Shown here piece after piece: positions 8,172 to 16,288 of a stretch of DNA of 64,000 nt; positions within the stretch are counted from its first letter, which is position 1, and each line of letters opens with the position of its first letter. The DNA is from Ruania albidiflava DSM 18029 (GTDB lineage Bacteria > Actinomycetota > Actinomycetes > Actinomycetales > Beutenbergiaceae): assembly GCF_000421225.1 (NCBI RefSeq), contig NZ_ATWL01000010.1:62001-126000 (forward strand), in the 5' to 3' direction. The position numbers and the translations under genes were made by a program. The notes under the pieces were generated by a model that searched no databases, was not told the origin of the DNA, and saw only the letters and a program-made list of their open reading frames with translations.

Positions 8172-8837
8172 GTGGTACCGATCCTGCGCGAGGACTGGCG
8201 ACCGTGGCGCACACCGTCACCGCTCGACGGGCGCAGGCCCGGGAGAGAGGACCTCGCCGCGGCGGCCCGCTCGCAGCTCGGTCGGCAGGACGTGCTCCCC
8301 TACCCCACCGACGAGGCGTGCACGGGCCGGCTCCGGCTGCTGGTGGTCGGGATCAACCCGGGCCTGTGGACGGCGGCAGTCAATGCCCCGTTCGCACGAC
8401 CGGGCAACCGGTTCTGGCCCTCGCTGCACCGCGCTGGGGTCACTCCGAGGCTGGTGGACGCCTCCCGCGGGTTGGCGCGGTGCGATGAGCGGATGCTCGC
8501 CGAACGCGGCGTCGGCGTCGTGAACCTGGTCCAACGCGCCACAGCACGAGCGGACGAGCTGACCGGAGACGAGCTGCGCACCGGGGCACAGCGTCTCATC
8601 GCACGGGTGCGCGTGCTGCGACCGCGGCTCGTGGCGGTCGCGGGAGTGACGGCGTTCCGGACGGCGTTCGACCGGCCGCGGGCAGCCCTGGGTGCCCAGC
8701 AGGCCGGTGACATCGACGGCTGGCAGGCGCAGGTGGCACTGTGGGTGCTGCCGAACCCGAGCGGGCTGAACGCCCATGAGACAGTCGAGTCGCTGGGACA
8801 GTGGTGGCGGCGGGTGTGGGCCGCAAGCCCCACCTGA
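8172..8837 (+). CDS. mug: G/U mismatch-specific uracil-DNA glycosylase (Mug/TDG family)
   Basis: Removes uracil or thymine mispaired with guanine to start base-excision repair. The uracil-glycosylase fold is visible from LLVVGINPGLWTA (motif GINPG, about residues 57-70), FARPGNRFWP, and the second active-site loop LPNPSGLNAH near residue 200. GINPG with Asn and the NPSG loop place it in the Mug rather than the Ung family. The start is uncertain: GTG 8172 is chosen because a TATCGT -10-like element lies about 8 nt upstream (leaderless start), but the frame stays open to 8103. Length (221 aa) is greater than E. coli Mug, with an N-terminal extension. Confidence 0.87.
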   Translation: MVPILREDWRPWRTPSPLDGRRPGREDLAAAARSQLGRQDVLPYPTDEACTGRLRLLVVGINPGLWTAAVNAPFARPGNRFWPSLHRAGVTPRLVDASRGLARCDERMLAERGVGVVNLVQRATARADELTGDELRTGAQRLIARVRVLRPRLVAVAGVTAFRTAFDRPRAALGAQQAGDIDGWQAQVALWVLPNPSGLNAHETVESLGQWWRRVWAASPT

Positions 8838-8931
8838 GGGAACGTGCTCGCCCTCGGGCCCGATCGAGACGGGTCCGGACGCGCCGCCGGCAGCCACCCG
8901 CCTACACCGGCAACGGGCGGCTGGTGGCCGA

Positions 8932-9723
8932 CTACGCCGCCTCCACTCGAGACGCCCAGTCCCGCACCAGCTGCCCGGCGATCGCCGGCTGCTCCAGGTG
9001 CACGTTGTGCCCTGCACCATCGAGGGCCACGTACGTCGCAGCAGTGAAGTGGTCCAGCAGGACGAGCTGGTCGGCATGACCGACGATGTGGTCCTGCTTG
9101 CCGGTGATGATCAGGGTCGGCCGGTCGAACGACGCTGCAGACCCCGGTGCGGGATCGAGGAAGTAGCGTTGGGAGAGACGTGCCATCGCCTCCGGGTGCG
9201 CCGTGCGGATTCCCGGTAGGGCATGGTCGCGGAAGGCGTGCCAAGAGTCGGCGGTCTGCCGTGCGGCGATGGTGGTGAACTGCTCCCGTTCGCCGCTGTC
9301 CAGGTGGGCCAGGAGAGCCTCGTCCCGCTCGATGACGGTCCGATCGGGCAGGGCGCGTTCGGCTGGATCGGGGAAGACGACGGGAGCGACCAGTGCAAGG
9401 CCGGCCACCTGGGTACCGAACTCTGCGAGAAGATGTCGGGCCAGCAGACCACCGAGGGAGCTCGCCAGCACTGCGAACCGCCGTTCGCCGACGAGCTGCG
9501 CCACCTGGTCCACGAGCCAGTCGGCGAGCTCGGGCAGACCGCCGGGGTCGGGAAGCGGGGGTGTCCTCCCGAACCCAGGCAGGTCCAGATAGAGCCGTTC
9601 CCACTCCGCTACGACGAAGCAACCGTCGAGCGGCAGGAGGAGCCGATGGTCGACGCCGTTGCCGTGCAGGCCGATCAAGGGCATGCCGCGGCCACGGCGC
9701 ACGATGTGGGGGGCGGGTTCCAT
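8932..9723 (-). CDS. Alpha/beta-hydrolase
   Basis: A 263-residue hydrolase starting at ATG 9723 behind AGAGGTG. The oxyanion segment is LIGLHGNGVDH. The nucleophile elbow reads LASSLGG, with Ala-Ser in place of the usual Gly-x-Ser. The acid is in IITGKQDHIVGH, and the base histidine in DGAGHNVHLEQP at the C-terminus. These are the hallmarks of the fold-1 hydrolases (esterases, haloperoxidase-like). Substrate unknown. It stands 73 bp from a carboxymuconolactone-decarboxylase-like gene on the same strand. Confidence 0.85.
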   Translation of the reverse strand: MEPAPHIVRRGRGMPLIGLHGNGVDHRLLLPLDGCFVVAEWERLYLDLPGFGRTPPLPDPGGLPELADWLVDQVAQLVGERRFAVLASSLGGLLARHLLAEFGTQVAGLALVAPVVFPDPAERALPDRTVIERDEALLAHLDSGEREQFTTIAARQTADSWHAFRDHALPGIRTAHPEAMARLSQRYFLDPAPGSAASFDRPTLIITGKQDHIVGHADQLVLLDHFTAATYVALDGAGHNVHLEQPAIAGQLVRDWASRVEAA

Positions 9724-9796
9724 GACACCTCTCGATATCGCGCAGGTACGTGCTGGTGGGCGCACCGTTGCTGCGCACTCGCCGAGCTGGATGGGG

Positions 9797-10168
9797 TCAG
9801 TCCTCGAGCGCGGCCTTCATGCAGCGCATCGCGGCGAGGGTCTTGGGCACGCCGATGTAGGGCATCAGGTGCACGAAGCATTCTGCGACGTCTGCTGCGC
9901 TCATTCCGGCGACGTCGACGGCGGTCCTGATGTGACCGGCGAGCTGCGGCTCGGTACCGCCCATGGCCGCCAACGCCGCCATGTTGAGCATCTGACGGTC
10001 GCGCAGCTCGAGACCCTCGCGCTGGTACGTGCCACCGAACACGGCGCCGACCACCCAGTCGGACGCGCCCGGAGCGTACTCGTCCAGCTGCTGCTTCCAC
10101 GCCGCGGCACTCTCCGGGGACTGAGTCGCTGCGACGAACTCATTGCCCTTGGACATGCTCAGTTCCAC
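9797..10168 (-). CDS. Carboxymuconolactone decarboxylase-family (AhpD-like) protein
   Basis: A 123-residue CMD-family protein. Core features are VGAVFGGTYQREGLELRDRQMLNMAALAAMG and the C-terminal GMSAADVAECFVHLMPYIGVPK. The CxxC redox pair of AhpD peroxidase partners is missing (no cysteine pair; one Cys in AECF), so it is closer to the gamma-carboxymuconolactone decarboxylase type, which handles lactones. The start GTG 10168 is chosen for the GAGGAAGAC upstream; ATG 10156 is possible. It may be co-transcribed with the following hydrolase gene. Confidence 0.8.
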   Translation of the reverse strand: MELSMSKGNEFVAATQSPESAAAWKQQLDEYAPGASDWVVGAVFGGTYQREGLELRDRQMLNMAALAAMGGTEPQLAGHIRTAVDVAGMSAADVAECFVHLMPYIGVPKTLAAMRCMKAALED

Positions 10169-10241
10169 GTCTTCCTCCTCGCGACACAACACAGCACCAG
10201 GCTCAGGCTAGCCTCGGTGCCGCCTGGGACGACAACCGTCG

Positions 10242-10775
10242 CTAAGCATCGACCATCGGGATGGCCTCGACGACCGGCCACGGGTCGGACCGCAACCTCC
10301 CGTAGGTATCCACGTCGATCCGGCGCCCGTCGACGAGGAACTTCTCGCGCTCGGTCCCCTCCTTGATGAATCCGGCGCGCCTGGCCACCACACCCGAGGC
10401 CGGATTGTTCACCCGGTGCCCGAGCTCGAGCCGCTCCAGCCCGCGCCCGGTCAGCGCCCAGTCCGCGACCGTGGCCGCTGCTCGGCTGGTCCAGCCGCGA
10501 CCACGCGCAGCTGCTGTCATCCAGTACCAGAACCAACCGTTCTGGTTCTCCTCATCGACGGTGACGCACACGAGGCCCACCAGTGTGTCGTGCTCGGCCA
10601 CGGCCCATGCCTCGTGCGGTGCGTCTGTCGCGATGAGCCGCGAGACATACTGCTGAGCATCGGCCCGCGTGGTGACGTCACCCTGACGGGCCATATCGGC
10701 TTCGGACTGAAAGGCTTCCAGGACGGCGGTCACATCCGCCATGCGCGGGCGACGCAGTCTCACGCGAGTGCTCAC
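10242..10775 (-). CDS. GNAT N-acetyltransferase, RimJ/RimL type
   Basis: A 177-residue acetyltransferase. N-terminal VRLRRPRMADVTAVLEAF, the acetyl-CoA loop AAARGRGWTSRAAATVADWAL (about residues 88-108), and LERLELGHRVNNPASGVVARRAGF with the conserved Asn-Pro-Ala-Ser of the RimJ/RimL group. It transfers acetyl groups to an amine, typically a protein N-terminus or small amine; the acceptor is unknown. It is divergent from a truncated TetR gene. Confidence 0.85.
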   Translation of the reverse strand: MSTRVRLRRPRMADVTAVLEAFQSEADMARQGDVTTRADAQQYVSRLIATDAPHEAWAVAEHDTLVGLVCVTVDEENQNGWFWYWMTAAARGRGWTSRAAATVADWALTGRGLERLELGHRVNNPASGVVARRAGFIKEGTEREKFLVDGRRIDVDTYGRLRSDPWPVVEAIPMVDA

Positions 10776-10930
10776 CGGCTCTCCAGCGCCGCAGGGACGG
10801 CAAAGCTCTCGTGCCGCAGCCGGCGCTGCCGGGGCGGGTCGTGGTCTGTCTGCGGGGCCATCCCGGCCTCGGACGTCGTGGTGCTACCGAACGCTCTGGT
10901 CACAGGACCACTCTGCACCAGGAGGCGTGC

Positions 10931-11302
10931 GTGCGACCAGACGTCACGTCCGCTGCGGAACACACCACCGCGGCAGCCCTCTGCCCGGGCGGTGCTGCCG
11001 GCGGCCGTGCCGCCACGGAGGCGTTCAGCGACCATGGCTACCGCGGGGCGTCGTTGGCGGCGATCGGCCGGTCGATCGACATGACCCAGCAAGGAGTCCT
11101 CTACCACTTCCCCACCAAGGTCAGCCTGCTGCTGGCAGTCCTCGAAGAACGCGACCGGCGCGGGATGCAGACGTGGCCGCTGGATCGCCCGCTGGTCGGT
11201 ACCGAGGTGCTGGACGAGTGGGATGCCACCGTCGCACAGAACGTCCAGCGCTACGGGCTGGTGCGTCTCGCCACACCCTGCCGGATCACGCCGTCGACCT
11301 GA
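10931..11302 (+). pseudogene. Truncated TetR-family regulator
   Basis: Starts at GTG 10931 after an excellent AGGAGG site. The HTH is intact: AATEAFSDHGYRGASLAAIGRSIDMTQQGVLYHFPTKVSLLLAVLEERD (about residues 22-70). The product ends after 123 residues, whereas TetR proteins are about 190-220, so most of the ligand-binding domain is missing. Its last codons (after YGLVRL) run into the 3' end of the opposing acetyltransferase gene. This looks like a deletion or frameshift at the junction. A DNA-binding fragment could still be made, but normal dimerisation is unlikely. Confidence 0.7.
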
Positions 11303-11879
11303 TCACGGACGCGGCTGCACGGCCAGGGCTGAGCCGGAGCCGGTACACGTAGTGCAACGGCGGGTCGGCGGGGTTGTCCGGGTCGAGATCACCTTCGGCG
11401 ACGCGAGTGAACCCGGCCGACTCCAGCAGCCGCCAGGACACCTCGTTGCCGGCCGGGACCGGGACGACGAGCTCCGTGGCCTCCGGGTGGTCGTGCCGAA
11501 GGTCGTCGACGGCGGTGCGAAGCATCCCGCTACCCAGTCCCTGGCCACGGTGAGCGGCCCCGAGCAGGTAGTCCACGGTCCAGGCGTGCGGGTCCAACGG
11601 CAGCACCGCTGCTAGCGCGGTGGCGTACTCCGGGTAGTCAGCGAGCCGGCAGCGCTGCACCACACCTGCGGGAACGTCCTGGTGCAGTGCGAGGAGGTCC
11701 TCACCCGGTTCGAGGCCGTCGATCCCTGGTCCGAAGTCACGCTCCAGGCCTTGATCGCTGGTGTCGTGGTTCCACCAGCGCGCCACCACCGGATCCGAGA
11801 GCCACGCACGCAGCTGATCGAAGTCCTCGCGGCGCAGTGGGCGGAACGTCCAGGTCAGCCTCGGCTGCTGCTTCTCCAC
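11286..11879 (-). CDS. GNAT acetyltransferase similar to AAC(6')
   Basis: A protein of about 197 residues resembling aminoglycoside 6'-N-acetyltransferase-type GNATs. It has TFRPLRREDFDQLRAWLSDPVVARWWNHD near the N-terminus, then TVDYLLGAAHRGQGLGSGMLRTAV (acetyl-CoA binding), and a C-terminal ESAGFTRVAEGD. The WW-N-H pattern and the overall order fit that branch, but siderophore-type acetyltransferases (IucB-like) share it. Drug resistance is only a possibility. The start is uncertain: GTG 11879 is chosen, but the frame is open to 11945. Its 3' end overlaps the truncated TetR gene by 17 bp. Confidence 0.78.
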   Translation of the reverse strand: MEKQQPRLTWTFRPLRREDFDQLRAWLSDPVVARWWNHDTSDQGLERDFGPGIDGLEPGEDLLALHQDVPAGVVQRCRLADYPEYATALAAVLPLDPHAWTVDYLLGAAHRGQGLGSGMLRTAVDDLRHDHPEATELVVPVPAGNEVSWRLLESAGFTRVAEGDLDPDNPADPPLHYVYRLRLSPGRAAASVIRSTA

Positions 11880-11997
11880 GGTGAGAACGCTACCGGTGGG
11901 ACGGGGTGGTTCGAGCAGCGGCCCGCGGACTACGGCACGCAGCACACCGGACCGGTCGTGAGCCCGGGTGCCGGTCCGTGCTCGTCGGCGCTGTCGG

Positions 11998-12981
11998 TCA
12001 CCAGCGCGCGGTCAGGAGCTCGGCCCATCGCTGGGGCATCGGCGCTGTGATGGACAGGGGCGAACCGTCGGGTCTAGGGATCACCAACCTGGCGGCATGC
12101 AGGTAGAGCCCGGTGCCGCCCATGCTCGCCACCTGCTGGTTGAAGATCGGGTCACCGTAGCGGTCGTCGCCGGCGATGGGGTGACCAGCATGCCGCAGGT
12201 GGACACGGATCTGGTGCTTACGTCCGGTCACCAGCTGGACGTTCAGGACGGTCGCCCGCGCTCCGACCCGCTGCTGCACCCAGACGCGGGTCACAGCGTG
12301 CTGACCGTCGGCGTCGACGACCACGCGATCCTCACGGCGTCGCAGTGGCGCGGCCACGACGTTGGTCTCGGCACGCCAGCTGCCAGCGACGAGGGCCAGG
12401 TAGTGGCGTTCCATCTCCGCTTCCCGCTCGCGCAGCAGCTGGTGGATGTACCGCAGCATCGAGGCAGACTTCACCAGTGCGAGGACCCCCGAGGTGTCGC
12501 GGTCAAGACGGTGACCGAGCTCCAGCTCCGGAAGATCGGGGCGCAGCTGGCGGAATGCTTCGATCACACCGGCGGGGACGTCTGTGCCCTGATGGACCGC
12601 CACACCGGCCGGTTTGTCCACGACCAGGAAGTCTTCGTCCTCGTAGAGCACGGCATCTCTCAGCTGCTCGATCACAGTCGACGGTACTGTCCGTGCCGGC
12701 AGACGGGCGGGTGCGGTCTGCAGCCTGGGAACGTCGATGACATCGCCTTCCTGAAGGCGATAGTTCGGTGTCGTCTTGCGCCCGTTGATGCGCAGCTTTC
12801 CCTGCCGCAAGAGCCGGAACAACAACCCGGTCGGCACACCTTTGAGCCGGGAGCGCAAGAACTTGTCCACTCGCCGCCCGGCATGCTCGCTGTCGACCGT
12901 GATCGTGCCGGCCGGTCGGACGGTCACCGATCCGCATCCGCGCGCCTGCTCCCGGCTACGACCACCGCGTACCTCAGCCAC
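11998..12981 (-). CDS. RluA-family 23S rRNA pseudouridine synthase (RluC-like)
   Basis: A 327-residue enzyme with an N-terminal S4 RNA-binding domain (RRVDKFLRSRLKGVPTGL, about residues 36-53) and the RluA catalytic motif HRLDRDTSG with the essential aspartate (about residue 160). KHQIRVHLRHAGHPIAGDDRYGD, the third family motif, follows. It would convert uridines in 23S rRNA to pseudouridine. The S4 region with LKGVPTGLLFRLLRQGKLRING closely recalls proteobacterial RluC rather than the RluD-like enzymes usual in actinobacteria, hinting at acquisition from outside the phylum. The start is ATG 12981. Confidence 0.88.
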   Translation of the reverse strand: MAEVRGGRSREQARGCGSVTVRPAGTITVDSEHAGRRVDKFLRSRLKGVPTGLLFRLLRQGKLRINGRKTTPNYRLQEGDVIDVPRLQTAPARLPARTVPSTVIEQLRDAVLYEDEDFLVVDKPAGVAVHQGTDVPAGVIEAFRQLRPDLPELELGHRLDRDTSGVLALVKSASMLRYIHQLLREREAEMERHYLALVAGSWRAETNVVAAPLRRREDRVVVDADGQHAVTRVWVQQRVGARATVLNVQLVTGRKHQIRVHLRHAGHPIAGDDRYGDPIFNQQVASMGGTGLYLHAARLVIPRPDGSPLSITAPMPQRWAELLTARW

Positions 12982-13127
12982 TCACGTCACTCCACCACGC
13001 AGACGACAGCATGACCATGTCGACGACCTGCCCGCAGACCTCGGCGGACGATGCCCAGCGCAGTCCCTCTGGCGCTCCGCCCTGTCCGGCCGGGGCTGCG
13101 GCGCGACGACGGATGGGCCGGGACGCC

Positions 13128-13922
13128 TCATGGCACCAACCATCGCCGGAGCGCACCGGTCCACTCCTCGAGGGCATCAAGATGGGCATCATGGCTCCCG
13201 CCGGTCAGGTCGATCCGCTCGGTCTCGGGGCGGCGGCGGATCAGCTCGTCCTTCTCGGCGTCGCTGAACATCCCGCGCTTGGCAAAGATCACCAGGGTCG
13301 GCGTCGGGAGCGATTCCCACTCTGCCCAGCGGGGTACATGCACGGCCTCGATCGTGCGTTGCATGACGTCGGCGTCGAAGCGTGGACACAGCCCGTCGGA
13401 CGTCGCCTCGAGGTCGGCGACCCACGCGTCGGCGATGGGCGCCGTCCCGAGGTAGGCACGTGCCTGCGCCCGGTCGGCGAACGGTACGGGCCACGAGGCG
13501 AAGAACTCTCCCAGCCGCGCGGCTTCGCCCGGGTCGTCGCTGCCGGCTACGTGCCCTTCGAGCATCACCAGCCGATCGACGAGATCGGGGCGCATCGCAG
13601 CGGTGAGGAACCCGGTGTGCGCTCCCATCGATTGACCGACGAGGATGCCGCGCTCCCCCGACGCGTGTGTCTCGAGCACACGCACGACATCGGCGACGAA
13701 CGCCTCGCGCGAGACGTCAGCCGGTCGCCTCGTGCTCGCACCATGTCCGCGCTGGTCGACGACCAGCACGCGGAACGCGTCCCGCAACGCGTGTGCCGTC
13801 GGCAGCATCTCCCGGGAGCTCCCGGCCAGGCCGTGCAGCAGGATCACAGGCGGGCCATCACCGCCGAGATCGGTCACCGCGATAGCAGCTTCGCCCCCAC
13901 TGCACCCCAGCGCAGCCAGCAT
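13128..13922 (-). CDS. Alpha/beta-hydrolase
   Basis: A protein of about 264 residues from ATG 13922 (the frame opens at 13970). The sequence shows PPVILLHGLAGSSREM (oxyanion loop), VLVVDQRGHGAST, the nucleophile elbow LVGQSMGAHTG (GxSxG, about residue 100), and a C-terminal GGSHDAHLD supplying the histidine. It is a standard fold-1 hydrolase such as an esterase or lactonase; substrate unknown. It lies at the left border of the decayed accessory region, immediately before a VapBC relic. Confidence 0.83.
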   Translation of the reverse strand: MLAALGCSGGEAAIAVTDLGGDGPPVILLHGLAGSSREMLPTAHALRDAFRVLVVDQRGHGASTRRPADVSREAFVADVVRVLETHASGERGILVGQSMGAHTGFLTAAMRPDLVDRLVMLEGHVAGSDDPGEAARLGEFFASWPVPFADRAQARAYLGTAPIADAWVADLEATSDGLCPRFDADVMQRTIEAVHVPRWAEWESLPTPTLVIFAKRGMFSDAEKDELIRRRPETERIDLTGGSHDAHLDALEEWTGALRRWLVP

Positions 13923-14017
13923 TCCACTCACCCCAACGCCGATAGTGGGTCTGACAGACGATCCGATCATGGCGCACCGAAGCGATCACGTCACGCCGGT
14001 CCGTGTCGCCCACCACG

Positions 14018-14072
14018 TGCGGACCTGTCGATCAGCCAGCCCGTCACTCGCCATGCGTCAGCCATGGTGTCG
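14018..14072 (-). pseudogene. VapB/VapC junction relic
   Basis: About 55 bp match the vapB-vapC junction at 22566-22620 with a few substitutions and one indel. Read on the minus strand it encodes MADAWR, the last residues of that VapB, followed by an LIDRSA segment of the VapC N-terminus. Nothing else of either gene is left. The region 14073-14500 next to it contains no convincing gene, but has two direct copies of an AAAGTCTT(A/G)CG 11-mer at 14368 and 14388, exactly 20 bp apart. Confidence 0.65.
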
Positions 14073-14500
14073 TCTTCCTCGTCGCCTCGTCACGGGATCG
14101 ACGGACGGTGTCGGGCGGAACACTGCCGCTGCGCCACGACGGGCACGACGTCGTCGTCCATGCTCCCACCAGGAGCCTGCCCGTCATCAGCAAGTCCGCA
14201 GGCCATAGCTCGCCAGCCTTCACGCTCCTTCGGTACAGCTCGAGCCTGCCGACCGAAGAGTTCGGGCTCGAGTGATTCGTCCGGGCCCTGAAAACCAGTC
14301 GACGGAGACCACCGGTAGGTCTCACGCCCTCAGCTGCTACCGCAAGGGTTTCCTCGAACAGCGAGAGAAAGTCTTACGCAAGCAGCCAAAGTCTTGCGGG
14401 CACGCACGCCGCCCGTCCACTGAGATTGGGTTACGTAGCGCAGTCTGCCCCCACGGGCTCAAAGACAACGTGGCGGACGGATAACCATCCCGGTTGACCG

Positions 14501-14563
14501 CGGGAACCGCTGGGAACCGCTGGGAATCGCTGGGAACCGCCGGAACCGGTTCCCAGCGGTTCC
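14501..14563. repeat. Iteron-like 10-bp tandem repeats plus inverted copy
   Basis: Four 10-bp units of the form (T/C)GGGAA(C/T)CGC run head to tail from 14501 to 14540, one per DNA helical turn. An inverted copy follows: arm 14503-14519 is complementary to 14547-14563 (17 bp). The arrangement suits cooperative binding by a protein, as in plasmid iterons, partition sites or phage operators. It lies 220 bp upstream of the lipoprotein remnant. The remaining 14564-14782 shows no gene. Confidence 0.6.
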
Positions 14564-14782
14564 GATCACTTTCCGGGGGGCGAACTGGCCCTGTCGCGGA
14601 GTCAGTTGGCGAGGGACACCCACCGACTCCTCCCTGCATCGTTCCTGGTCAGAGCGATTTCAAAAGTCTTTCGCCAAAACCCTTGTGTGCCGAACGGCAG
14701 CCGACACGGTACCCGGTGAGCCACAGACGTGGCTCGGGTCGCCAGACCTGGTGGCCCACCACTCACACAAGGAGACCCCAAG

Positions 14783-15159
14783 GTGCACAACACCACCATC
14801 ATCATCAAGAACATCGTCAAGAAGACCGCCGCTATCGGAGTAGCCGGGATCGTAGGCCTGGGCGCTCTTACTGCTTGCAGTGACACAACACCTACGCCAG
14901 GAGGGCAGGGCTCCGAGAACCCTGAGTTCATGGAGCCAGCCCGTGACCGTCCAGGGCCTCGAGGGGATCGTCGACGACGACCGCTACTGGGTGGCCCAGG
15001 ACTCTCGCGTGCCGCTGGCTGGTCATCACCTGCCTTGGCTTCCTCGCCAACCCGTGGTTGGTCGCGGCCCTGGGCGCGCTGGTTGCCTCCGCTGTGGCCT
15101 CACCAGTCCTCTGGCGTGCGATGAGCGGATCGATGACCCAGAAGGTCACCGCCAACTGA
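14783..15159 (+). pseudogene. Frameshifted lipoprotein/membrane protein
   Basis: Begins at GTG 14783 behind AAGGAG. It encodes a basic N-region and hydrophobic stretch ending in the lipobox LTACS (about residues 29-33), then a Thr/Pro/Gly linker. The frame then degenerates. Sensible sequence continues in a second frame (QPVTVQGLEGIVDDDRYWVA, about 14940-15005) and then a third frame with a hydrophobic segment WLVITCLGFLANPWLVAALG, ending at the stop at 15159. Two indels therefore seem to break one lipoprotein. A strong terminator follows at once. Family not recognised. Confidence 0.5.
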
Positions 15160-15170
15160 GAAGTCTCGCC

Positions 15171-15203
15171 AAGAGCCCGCCAGCAACGTCCTGGCGGGCT
15201 CTT
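15171..15203 (+). terminator. Strong hairpin terminator
   Basis: A perfect 13-bp stem, AAGAGCCCGCCAG (15171-15183) with CTGGCGGGCTCTT (15191-15203), and a 7-nt loop, 11 bp after the stop of the lipoprotein remnant. Confidence 0.8.
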
Positions 15204-15262
15204 CGGCTGTCTGGACCAGAGCTGTCGCGCTAGCCTGACAGCGGACACGAAAGGACTCGGAA

Positions 15263-15718
15263 ATGCAGCCGTTGGACTCGACCTGGCCGGAATTCATCAT
15301 GCCTGTCGACTCAGATGCTGAGCTGTACCGCGCAGTGGTGGCTGCTGCAGGTTCGTCGAGATCAGACCCGGAGCAGAGCGAGACTGCCCCATTGAGGCTC
15401 TCAACAAACGACGGGAGCGACGAGGTCGAACTTCCCGCTGACCTCGTCGAGGTTCTCTTTCTTGCTGCCTCGGCGTTCGCAGAGGGTCGAGCCGTCTCGA
15501 TCATCTCCGTGCCGGAGATCATCACGACCTTTCAGGCGGCCGAACTGTTGGGACTACGCCATGCGGAAGTCGTCGAGCTACTCGATGCCGGTGAACTCAC
15601 TCCCGTGGCCTCAGGAGCTACACGTCCCCGCCTACGCCTGGCTGATGTGCTGGCACTCCGGGATGAGCTTCACGAACGCCAATCGCAGTCCATCGCCGAG
15701 ACCTCGGAACTTGAGTAG
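15263..15718 (+). CDS. Excisionase-type HTH protein, possible orphan antitoxin
   Basis: A 151-residue acidic protein. The C-terminal half is an excisionase-like winged HTH: ITTFQAAELLGLRHAEVVELLDAGEL, then RPRLRLADVLALRDEL (about residues 87-140). The N-terminal half (ADLVEVLFLAASAFAEGRAVSIISVPE) resembles the oligomerisation part of HTH antitoxins usually paired with PIN-domain toxins. No PIN gene follows; instead an unrelated gene converges 40 bp downstream. It could be an orphan antitoxin left after loss of its toxin. The ATG at 15263 has AAGGA upstream. Confidence 0.65.
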   Translation: MQPLDSTWPEFIMPVDSDAELYRAVVAAAGSSRSDPEQSETAPLRLSTNDGSDEVELPADLVEVLFLAASAFAEGRAVSIISVPEIITTFQAAELLGLRHAEVVELLDAGELTPVASGATRPRLRLADVLALRDELHERQSQSIAETSELE

Positions 15719-15758
15719 CCTACGGGGTGCCTTCCCTGACGGGTGATGGACCGCAGGA

Positions 15759-16151
15759 TCACTGGTGGCGACGCTCCAGCTGGTGCTTGAGGTACAGGAT
15801 GTGGAACACGTCCACGGCGTCATCCAGGTTGTCATCCACCGGTGTCGTCTCGACCAGGCGAGGACCGTCCGGGAACACCTCCGCCAGCTGCTGGGCGTCC
15901 CCGACCTCGCCTTCGGCCACCTCACCGGTGATGCGCTCGATCAGCTGCGCAGCCGTGGGCGGCTGTACGCGTGCCGGCGGGCCCACCGTGAGCCCGGCCC
16001 TGCGACCGCGCCAGCGAAAGTAGAAGCGGTCCCCGGATGGAACGCTCCCCCAGGCCTGCACCGGCACCGCCCCTGCGAAACCGGCCTCGAACCGCAATCC
16101 CGGGTAGGACGCCTCCAGGTCGCGCGTGCGCGCAGTCAGCCCATCACTCAC
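15759..16151 (-). CDS. Hypothetical protein, 130 aa
   Basis: Starts at GTG 16151. The sequence is mixed alpha/beta with RFYFRWRGRRAGLTVGPP in the middle and an acidic C-terminal part, DNLDDAVDVFHILYLKHQLE. I do not recognise the family. About 68 bp of its coding sequence (15850-15917) recur as a diverged copy at 18169-18236, so a paralogue once lay nearby. It is convergent with the excisionase-type gene. Confidence 0.55.
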   Translation of the reverse strand: MSDGLTARTRDLEASYPGLRFEAGFAGAVPVQAWGSVPSGDRFYFRWRGRRAGLTVGPPARVQPPTAAQLIERITGEVAEGEVGDAQQLAEVFPDGPRLVETTPVDDNLDDAVDVFHILYLKHQLERRHQ

Positions 16152-16288
16152 TGCCCTAGTATCGCATGGCGCAGGACTTCGGTCACGGACGCCAGAACCA
16201 ATCGGGCAGGCCTCCGCTTGTCCCAAAGTCAGTCATGTCACTGAGGCTGCAGCACCGTCGCGAGATGGAGAGCGAGAGCCCTCCGGCC

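Noticed and set aside
11286-11879. Confident call as an aminoglycoside-resistance gene
   Set aside because: The GNAT pattern fits AAC(6') but also siderophore acetyltransferases, and it has no resistance-gene context.
1021-14378. Shared 11-mer AAAGTCTTACG at 1021 and 14368
   Set aside because: Too short to be meaningful alone, and the contexts (a binding-protein leader and an accessory region) have nothing else in common.
14501-14563. Possible CRISPR array
   Set aside because: Repeat units are 10 bp with no spacers; there are no cas genes nearby.
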